Assembly (NCBI GenBank): GCA_045116675.1
Contig: JBGUMF010000057.1
Span: 1-46,815, forward strand
Source of the DNA: F23-D06 sp045116675
Lineage (GTDB): Bacteria > Bacteroidota > Bacteroidia > Bacteroidales > WCHB1-69
Length of the DNA: 46,815 nucleotides
Direction: 5' to 3'
The position numbers and the translations under genes are program-made. Of this stretch, positions 40,735 to 46,815 are shown one piece after another (within the stretch, counting starts at the first letter, position 1; every line of letters begins with the position of its first letter). The notes beneath the pieces were generated by a model, which had not been told where the DNA came from, did no database searches, and saw only the letters and a program-made list of their open reading frames with translations.

Positions 40735-42815
40735 AAAACAATCGAATACACCAGATTATCATTATCCTGCTTGTGGCCCTCTGCTACGGCAACACACTGA
40801 CCTTGAACTATGCCTTGGACGACCGAATGGTCGTGATGGAGAGCAAATACACCATCCAGGGTGGCTGGGAAGGCATAAAGTCCATTTTTACGGAAGATAC
40901 CTTCAACGGCTATTTCGCCAACAAGGAGGCCGTGGTGGAAGGAGGCCGTTACCGCCCGATGTCTCAGCTGTCGTTCCTGTTAGAGATGGAGATTTTCGGA
41001 CAGGACATCAAAAGAAAGATTGGCAATGTGAATGACTTCTTCAATTTGCATAATCCCGACCATGAGCAGTTTTTCGTGGATTCCAGCCTGCCAGTGATAT
41101 CGCATCTTTTCACCATCCTCTATTTTGCACTTCTTTGTCTGGTGATTTACAAGGTGTTATCCATGCTATTCAGCCAGTATGAAGGGAAGAAATGGTTCCA
41201 GTCGCTGGCGTTTATCGCCACGGTTCTTTTCGTGGTTCACCCCATTCATACGGAGGCGGTGGCCAATGTCAAGGGTAGGGATGAGATTTTCGCCATGCTG
41301 GGCTCGATGCTAACCTTATGGTGTTCGTTGAAATATGTGGACACCCGCAAATGGTGGTTCATCGTCTTGTCGTTCCTGTCGTTCCTGTTCGGCATCTTTT
41401 CCAAGGAGAACACCATCACTTTCCTGGCTGTGCTCCCGCTTACGTTGTTTTTCTACCAGAATGAAAAGAAGCGCACGGCGGACTATTTCGTCACGCTGCT
41501 GCCGGTCCTCGTGGGAAGTTTCATCTTCATATTGGCCCGTGCCAACGCCATCGGATCCATCATGCCGGCGGATCAGTCGGGTATCATTTTGAACAATCCC
41601 TTCATCAACTCCACAAAATCCGAGGAGATTGCCACGGTGCTGTTCACATGGCTGATTTATTTGCGGTTGCTTTTCTTCCCGCATCCGCTCACCCACGACT
41701 ACTATCCGTGCGAGATCGAGATTACGAACTTCTCCAATCCGGTGGTTTGGGTAGTTATCGCAGCTAGTGTGGCACTTGTCGTTTATGCCCTTCTTACATT
41801 GAAAAAGAAGAAAGTGCAGTCATACGCCATCTTGTTCTTTATCATCACGTTTTCCATCACATCCAATCTCCTGTTCAATATCGGAACGTTCATGAACGAA
41901 CGTTTTGTGTTCATTCCATCGTTGGGGTTCACGCTGTTGATCGGATACGGTTTTTATTTGCTTCTGCAAAAGGAATCGAATGTGTGGCAGGGTGTCTCTT
42001 TGGCTGTGTTGGGTGTGATATGTCTGTTGTTGGGTATAAAGACGTTTACCCGGAATTTTGTTTGGAAAGACGATTTTACGCTGTTCCTTACGGATGTGAA
42101 AACCTCCACAAACAGTATCAAGTGCAACGTGTCGGCGGGTGGCAGCTATTTGCAGATGTATAAGAAAAGTCTGGATACAAACGAGCGCAATTTGGCATAT
42201 CAGCATCTGTATAAGGCTGTTTCATTGGACAGTACGGCGGTGAATGCCTATCTGCTGTTGGGCGAGCTGCTGTTTATGGATGAGTTGTATGATGAATCGT
42301 ATAATTACTTTGAGACGGCCGCCCATTTCGCTCCGGGAAATATTATTGCGGTGGATAACCTGAAGAAACTATCCTTGATGTTGGAAGACAGGGATTTGAA
42401 ACCCATTTCAAACCTTTTGGATGAGGCTTTGCGTGAGCGTAACATCACGAAACTCAACGCGGCTTACCGGCAGGTGGAGGATTTCTTGGCCGAGCATCCG
42501 AAGAGTCTGATTGGCCGTAATTTGAAAGGCAATATGCTGGGTAGGGGATATGGCTTGCTGGATTCCTCCATACATGTGTATGAGGGCATCCTGGCCGATG
42601 ATCCGACATTTGCAAGCGCGTACGAGAATATGGGCATCGCGTATGCGGTCAAAAAGGATTTCATCAGTGCCGAGGCTTGTCTTTTGAGGGCACAGCAGCT
42701 GGTCCCCGACAATATGAATGTGAAAAACAATCTGGTTTCCCTTTATTTGGACAAGGGCGATATTGAAAAGGCGGAGGCGATGAAACAGCAGATTGCCGCC
42801 ATGACGGCGCGGTAG
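40731..42815 (+). CDS. TMTC-like GT-C membrane protein with TPR repeats
   Basis: 694 aa. About nine to eleven TM helices (residues 8-450), then TPR repeats (about 480-690; for example SASYAYENMGIAYAVKKDF-like and KNNLVSLYLDKGDIEKAEAM). The luminal-loop motif LNYALDDRMVV carries the Asp pair of GT-C enzymes, and HPIHTEAVANVKGRDEI is a hallmark of TMTC-type proteins, which in eukaryotes O-mannosylate protein. In bacteria the substrate is unknown; a polyprenyl-linked sugar donor is likely. Translational coupling to kdsA may only reflect gene packing, or may link it to surface glycan work. Confidence 0.82.
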   Translation: MKNNRIHQIIIILLVALCYGNTLTLNYALDDRMVVMESKYTIQGGWEGIKSIFTEDTFNGYFANKEAVVEGGRYRPMSQLSFLLEMEIFGQDIKRKIGNVNDFFNLHNPDHEQFFVDSSLPVISHLFTILYFALLCLVIYKVLSMLFSQYEGKKWFQSLAFIATVLFVVHPIHTEAVANVKGRDEIFAMLGSMLTLWCSLKYVDTRKWWFIVLSFLSFLFGIFSKENTITFLAVLPLTLFFYQNEKKRTADYFVTLLPVLVGSFIFILARANAIGSIMPADQSGIILNNPFINSTKSEEIATVLFTWLIYLRLLFFPHPLTHDYYPCEIEITNFSNPVVWVVIAASVALVVYALLTLKKKKVQSYAILFFIITFSITSNLLFNIGTFMNERFVFIPSLGFTLLIGYGFYLLLQKESNVWQGVSLAVLGVICLLLGIKTFTRNFVWKDDFTLFLTDVKTSTNSIKCNVSAGGSYLQMYKKSLDTNERNLAYQHLYKAVSLDSTAVNAYLLLGELLFMDELYDESYNYFETAAHFAPGNIIAVDNLKKLSLMLEDRDLKPISNLLDEALRERNITKLNAAYRQVEDFLAEHPKSLIGRNLKGNMLGRGYGLLDSSIHVYEGILADDPTFASAYENMGIAYAVKKDFISAEACLLRAQQLVPDNMNVKNNLVSLYLDKGDIEKAEAMKQQIAAMTAR

Positions 42816-42869
42816 TGCCCGAATTGCGGTAAGAAAGGCGATTGGACGATTAGGGATTTGCCAAAGACT

Positions 42870-44057
42870 TCAGCACGAAATCCGTTCGGCGACGATGATG
42901 ACGTGCGTGGAATCCCAAAGTGTGGTGCCGAACAGAAACACATCCCCGCCATCTTTTATATTCAGTTTTTTTCTTAATTCTTCGCTGCTCAACGGGAAGT
43001 TGCGCACGGCAATGTTGGCCTTTGCGACGGATGACAGCTGTTGGCGGATCTCTTTTTTGTGAAAGGGAACCGTTTTTATAATCCTGAAAATCTTTCCTGG
43101 AAAATCATCCGGAATTTCCTCACCTGTATATAAATGGCTGTGTGGATGGAGTTTCCCGACGGAATAATGCTGTGCGATGCTTTTGAAGGCTCCCGCTTTC
43201 AGCACGGCGGCGTTCGGCTCGAACAGGTATGTCCCGATTTTTTCGATGGGGGTTAAAGCGGTATTGGACTCCTCGTCCATGGTGAATTGGAAATGTCGGG
43301 TTCCGTCGGGCAGTAGGTCCACGGCGTGGATGACGGGATTGGGCGTGCGCGTGTGCGAGAGCAAAAAGAGCACCTCTTTGCACTCGCCTTTGACGGCCAC
43401 TACGTGTACGGATTCCGTTTCGGGCAGCTGTCGTAACACCTGCCGGATGTCGATCATGGGCGAAAGCTTGAGCATGATGCAGTGGCGGGCATGGTCCAGA
43501 AGTTTTGATTTCCATTGGAGGATGTTGGGTTGGCAATCTTCCAGTGCCACCACGCGTTGGCCGTGCGTGTCGCGACGTGACGGGTCCAGGTAGAGGCATT
43601 CGTGGATGGGCAAGCGTGACAAGGCCGTCTCCATGGTCTCTGTGTGGAAGTGTATGTTGGAGATGCCGAGCGTGTTTGCATTGTGCTGGACGATCTTGGC
43701 CAGGCTCTCCTGCGGTTCCACCCAGTCGATTTCCTGAAATTTTGCGGCGAAGGCGAACGTGTCCACCCCGAAGCCGCCGGTAAGGTCAGCAAGGGAATCG
43801 CCCTGCCATAGGGAGGCTTTGTAGGTAGCGGTGATACTGGAGGAGCATTGTTCCATGGACACCGCCGGTGGGTAGGCTATGTTGTCGTTTGCGTAAAAGT
43901 CGGGCAGCTTTTCCCGTGCTTTTTGTCGGCCTTCAATCTGCTGCAAGGCCCAGTGGAGATCCACTTCCGGGTCCGCACAGCCGCGTAGCGCCACCCGCCG
44001 GACATCCTTTTCCTGATGCTCGGTGATGAATCGGCGGGTGGCGGCGTTTGTAAGCAA
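42870..44057 (-). CDS. class I SAM methyltransferase with THUMP-like domain
   Basis: 395 aa. N-terminal helical part (RRFITEHQEKDVRRVALRG, PPAVSMEQCSSS), a Rossmann methyltransferase centre (LADLTGGFGVDTFAFAAKFQ as SAM loop, then LYLDPSRRDTHGQRVVALED), a ferredoxin-like part, and a C-terminal THUMP-like domain. RNA modification is likely; the target is unknown. The start is TTG: no ATG occurs between the upstream in-frame stop and residue 68, and the N-terminal residues are conserved. It starts 2 nt after the T9SS protein stop, so it is probably coupled. Confidence 0.88.
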   Translation of the reverse strand: MLTNAATRRFITEHQEKDVRRVALRGCADPEVDLHWALQQIEGRQKAREKLPDFYANDNIAYPPAVSMEQCSSSITATYKASLWQGDSLADLTGGFGVDTFAFAAKFQEIDWVEPQESLAKIVQHNANTLGISNIHFHTETMETALSRLPIHECLYLDPSRRDTHGQRVVALEDCQPNILQWKSKLLDHARHCIMLKLSPMIDIRQVLRQLPETESVHVVAVKGECKEVLFLLSHTRTPNPVIHAVDLLPDGTRHFQFTMDEESNTALTPIEKIGTYLFEPNAAVLKAGAFKSIAQHYSVGKLHPHSHLYTGEEIPDDFPGKIFRIIKTVPFHKKEIRQQLSSVAKANIAVRNFPLSSEELRKKLNIKDGGDVFLFGTTLWDSTHVIIVAERISC

Positions 44058-44059
44058 GG

Positions 44060-45475
44060 TTACTGGCGGACGATTCTATGGGTTTCTACGGCGTTCTCGG
44101 TCTCCACCTGGAGGATGAATATGCCGCGATAGGGCAGTTGTAGGGTGATATCAGAGTCGTTGGGGGTTATGGCCTCCACCAGTCTGCCGTCAATACTGTA
44201 AACGCGGATTTCACGGATGGCCTCGCTGCCGGCCCGCACATGAAGCTCTTCGCGTGCCGGGTTCGGGTAAACGCTGACCGACTCGTGGCGATAGCTGTTG
44301 ACTCCCACTGGCAACGTGCGGAAGGTCGTGGAACTCCAATTCCCGAATATGTTGTCCCCGCATACGGCACGGATATGGAAGCCGTAGTTGGTGTTAGGGG
44401 TAAGTCCGGTCAAAGTGGTGCTGTTGCTCAGCAAGTTCAGCGAGGTGCCGCTGCCGATGGTGAAGCCCGCCAGGCCGTATTCGCCCTCATACAGGTTGGA
44501 AACATCGTCCCAGTGCAAGGTGGCAGAGTGGTCAGTGATCTCCGTGACGGTAATGTTCTGGACGTCGAAGCAGGTGTCCGGATCCTCAGGCATGGCATTG
44601 ATGAGTATAAGATTGTCCAAAAACAGGGCTGAACCCTGTTGTGCCGTTAAGGATGCGGAGGAGAGCAGAATCACAACCAGAGAGTCGGGGTTTGTAAGCG
44701 GCTGGTCTGGCAGGAGGTCGTGAATGGGGGTGTAGTCGAGGGCAAATGGTTGGTAGGTGGACACATCGGTGAGGTTGATGACCCCGCCCCCGCCGACGAC
44801 CTCGCGATGGTGCGTCGTGGAATTGTATTTGGTGCCGAAATAGATGATGCCGCCCTGATCCGTGCCGCCGGAGCCGGACTGGTACTTGTAGCTGCCCTTC
44901 AGCTGTACGGGAACGAAGCCGTTGAGGGCGATGCCGCCCGTGATGTACTCGTTGATGTCCAAATCCACTAACGCGGCCATCAGCAGACTGTCGCTGTTGA
45001 TGTTCTCAATGAGGGTGGACAGCAGGAGTATGACTAGGTTGAGGTCCGTCTCGCCGGTGGAGAGCAGGGTGGGGAAGACCATATTGGTCAACGAGCTGTC
45101 CAAATAGCCGCTGACAAGCGGATAGGCCGTTTGCGTGATGATGTCGGAAAGCATGAAACTCTCAATCTTCAACGCTTTTTGCCCATCAGGCACGGTGCCG
45201 GTTTCAGCACTGGCCTTGAGCAACGGAATGTCCGTGTTGACGGTGATAGGAAGCCCGTACAGGTTGATGCTTTCATTTACCGGGTATTTCAGATAATTCC
45301 AGGAGGTGGGATAGTCGTAGGCATTGAACAAAGTAATCATGTTCATAACCGAATAGGCCTGTCCTGTGGACCAGTTTTCGAAACTGTTGTTCGGGATGGG
45401 ATTGGTCTGGGCATTGGTTTGAAGGCTTAAAGTAGCCAGAATGCCAATGATAAGGGATAATATTATTTTTTTCAT
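44060..45475 (-). CDS. T9SS type A cargo protein with FN3 domain
   Basis: 471 aa. Signal peptide MKKIILSLIIGILATLSLQT, then an N-terminal carbohydrate-binding-like beta-sandwich (about 25-285, with NPIPNNSFENWSTG and DNLILINAMP) resembling the PCMD/DUF type. An FN3 domain follows (about 290-385, TEITDHSATLHWDDV). The last about 75 residues, with SVYPNPAREELHV, IREIRVYSIDGRLVE and GIFILQVETENA, are the Por_Secre_tail type A sorting domain. Expected on the cell surface. The ATG at 45475 overlaps the mfd stop (ATGA); a TTG at 45496 was rejected. Confidence 0.88.
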   Translation of the reverse strand: MKKIILSLIIGILATLSLQTNAQTNPIPNNSFENWSTGQAYSVMNMITLFNAYDYPTSWNYLKYPVNESINLYGLPITVNTDIPLLKASAETGTVPDGQKALKIESFMLSDIITQTAYPLVSGYLDSSLTNMVFPTLLSTGETDLNLVILLLSTLIENINSDSLLMAALVDLDINEYITGGIALNGFVPVQLKGSYKYQSGSGGTDQGGIIYFGTKYNSTTHHREVVGGGGVINLTDVSTYQPFALDYTPIHDLLPDQPLTNPDSLVVILLSSASLTAQQGSALFLDNLILINAMPEDPDTCFDVQNITVTEITDHSATLHWDDVSNLYEGEYGLAGFTIGSGTSLNLLSNSTTLTGLTPNTNYGFHIRAVCGDNIFGNWSSTTFRTLPVGVNSYRHESVSVYPNPAREELHVRAGSEAIREIRVYSIDGRLVEAITPNDSDITLQLPYRGIFILQVETENAVETHRIVRQ

Positions 45476-46815
45476 TGTAAATATTTTTGGTTGCAAAAAT
45501 AATTCATTTTTTCTAACCAGTGCATAGCTGATTTGATTGTTGGCGTATTATGTATAATAAAAAGCAGTTTTCCGTGGGCTTCTTTCAGTTGGATGGCAGG
45601 ATGGTTGGCCTGCAGGAAGGCGAGCATACGCCCGAAGGCATCCGATTGGAAGTAGGGTGAGGACGAGCTTCCGACGAAGTAGCCCGTGAAGGTGTTTTTC
45701 TTGAGGATGATTTTTTCAAAATGAAGTTCTCCGGCCAATAGCCGCAAGGGTATGGTCTGCAAGAGCTCTTGGGTGGGCTTGGGCATAGGACCGAAGATGT
45801 CCACCACTTTTTTTCGGAACTCTTCCAGTTTTTCGTCGTTTTTGATGGATTCCAGCTCTTTGTAGAAACTCATGCGCTCCGACACGCTGCTGATGTAGTC
45901 AGACGGGAACAGAGCCTCAATGTCGGTTTCCAGCACGCACTCGCGGGTGAGGATGCCGGAGTTGTCAGCCATGTCAACATCTTGATAGTCGGCATCTTTC
46001 ATCTCCAGGATGGCCTCGCTGAGGATTTTCTGGTACATTTCGTAGCCGATGTCGTTGATGAATCCGCTCTGGTCGGCGCCGAGGATATTGCCGGCTCCGC
46101 GGATGTCGAGGTCGCGGAGGGCGATCTGGATGCCGCTGCCGATGTCGGAAAAGTCCTCAATGGCCTGTAACCGCTTGCGGGCTTGGTCGTTGAGAAACTC
46201 GTAAGGTTTGGTGAAGAGGTAGCAGAAGGCTTTCTGGTTATTGCGCCCCACACGTCCGCGCAGCTGGTGCAGCACGTTGAGGGCGAAGTTCTGCGCATCG
46301 TTGATAATCATCGTGTTGGCGTTCACGATGTCCAGCCCGGACTCTACGATGGTGGTCGAGACCAGCACGTCGTACTGCTGGTTGATGAAGTCGGTCATGA
46401 TGCGCTCGAGCTCGTCGCCTTCCATCTGCCCGTGGCCGATGGCGACGCGCGCTCCAGGCACCAGTCGCTGGATGAGTCCCGCCAACTCCTTGATGTCCTG
46501 TATCTTGTTGTGGACCACGAATACCTGCCCGTGGCGGTTCAGCTCGAACTGGATGGCTTCTCGCAGGATTTCCTCGTCGAACACATGGACCTCTGTCTGG
46601 ATGGGCTGCCGGTTGGGGGGCGGCGTGGTGATGACGGAGATGTCGCGGGCCCCCATGAGCGAGAACTGCAAGGTGCGTGGGATCGGCGTGGCCGACATGG
46701 TCAGCGTGTCCACGCTGACGCGCATCTCGCGCAGCTTCTCCTTGGCGGCCACGCCGAACTTCTGCTCCTCATCGATGATCAGTAATCCCAAGTCTTTGAA
46801 AACCACATCTTTGCT
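45472..46815 (-). CDS. mfd: transcription-repair coupling factor Mfd (C-terminal 447 residues)
   Basis: The gene runs off the right edge. Mfd removes RNA polymerase stalled at DNA lesions and recruits UvrA. Visible parts: helicase motif II region LLIIDEEQKFGV, motif III LTMSATPIPRTLQFSL, PPPNRQPIQTEV, motif V VSTTIVESGLDI, motif VI QLRGRVGR, then RGAGNILGADQSGFINDIGY and the C-terminal regulatory TRCF domain (about from residue 300). The N-terminal UvrB-like, RNA-polymerase-binding and first helicase domains lie outside the window. The stop overlaps the next gene's start. Confidence 0.97.
   Translation of the reverse strand, partial: SKDVVFKDLGLLIIDEEQKFGVAAKEKLREMRVSVDTLTMSATPIPRTLQFSLMGARDISVITTPPPNRQPIQTEVHVFDEEILREAIQFELNRHGQVFVVHNKIQDIKELAGLIQRLVPGARVAIGHGQMEGDELERIMTDFINQQYDVLVSTTIVESGLDIVNANTMIINDAQNFALNVLHQLRGRVGRNNQKAFCYLFTKPYEFLNDQARKRLQAIEDFSDIGSGIQIALRDLDIRGAGNILGADQSGFINDIGYEMYQKILSEAILEMKDADYQDVDMADNSGILTRECVLETDIEALFPSDYISSVSERMSFYKELESIKNDEKLEEFRKKVVDIFGPMPKPTQELLQTIPLRLLAGELHFEKIILKKNTFTGYFVGSSSSPYFQSDAFGRMLAFLQANHPAIQLKEAHGKLLFIIHNTPTIKSAMHWLEKMNYFCNQKYLQ
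45494..45501 (-). promoter_or_regulatory. -7 box (TATTTTTG) of the type A cargo gene, inside mfd
   Basis: Exact consensus on the minus strand, 18 nt before the ATG at 45475 and within the last codons of mfd. It suggests that the cargo gene and the methyltransferase gene can be expressed apart from mfd. Confidence 0.5.

Overview
The window reads as chromosomal DNA of a Bacteroidota bacterium, most likely order Bacteroidales. The evidence is: promoters of the Bacteroidota type (a TAnnTTTG -7 box, usually TATCTTTG or TATTTTTG) just upstream of many genes; few Shine-Dalgarno sequences; type IX secretion (T9SS) sorting domains of both type A and type B; DUF3276, DUF5683 and DUF5686 family proteins; TonB_C proteins; kdsA, implying LPS; and a lysine-fermentation gene pair. 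Genus cannot be told from the sequence alone. No rRNA, tRNA, CRISPR array, transposase or phage gene was seen.

Layout. 1-8200: a cut-off DUF559 endonuclease-like gene with nearby hairpins; thrS; a 28-bp palindromic repeat and a terminator; a DUF5686 outer-membrane protein; a polysaccharide deacetylase-like/glycosyltransferase pair; and an internally deleted TcdA (ThiF-family) gene. 8193-11107 (minus): a lipoprotein, miaA, a pRiA4b ORF-3-like acidic protein and yebC. 11320-13209: an orphan OppC-like permease and an unassigned protein. 13285-21348 (plus): a long housekeeping operon of yidC, DUF3276, parA, parB, DUF5683, dapB, lepB and a YwqK/MORN-like protein, joining envelope biogenesis with chromosome segregation.

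21376-26240 (minus) is the most interesting block. It is a tight four-gene operon: an ECF sigma factor; a single-pass membrane protein placed like an anti-sigma factor but ending in a CHU_C (T9SS type B) domain; an M16 peptidase homologue without its zinc motif; and a secreted fibronectin-III/CHU_C protein. I propose a sigma-controlled surface-secretion module that may sense T9SS state. This is inference.

26488-28972: kdd and kamA, two enzymes of lysine fermentation, each with its own promoter and terminator. 29048-33236 (minus): a cupin, a lipoprotein with a JAMM-like HxHx7TxxD signature, and a GH78 alpha-L-rhamnosidase. 33263-39865 is an accessory, decaying stretch: an AAA-type ATPase, secreted TonB_C-domain proteins, a GxxExxY protein whose conserved N-terminus extends past its first ATG, an orphan signal-peptide ORF, a YD-like lipoprotein, a small Smr protein, and a truncated nucleotidyltransferase joined to a TonB_C pseudogene with an in-frame TGA. 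A dispersed hairpin repeat of about 65 bp occurs four times between 30392 and 38031.

39922-42815: kdsA overlapping a TMTC-like GT-C membrane protein with TPR repeats. 42870-46815 (minus): the 3' part of mfd, a T9SS type A cargo protein and a THUMP-like methyltransferase, nearly or actually overlapping.

Several starts were set by promoter position or by preferring ATG over an upstream TTG/GTG; these choices are stated per gene.
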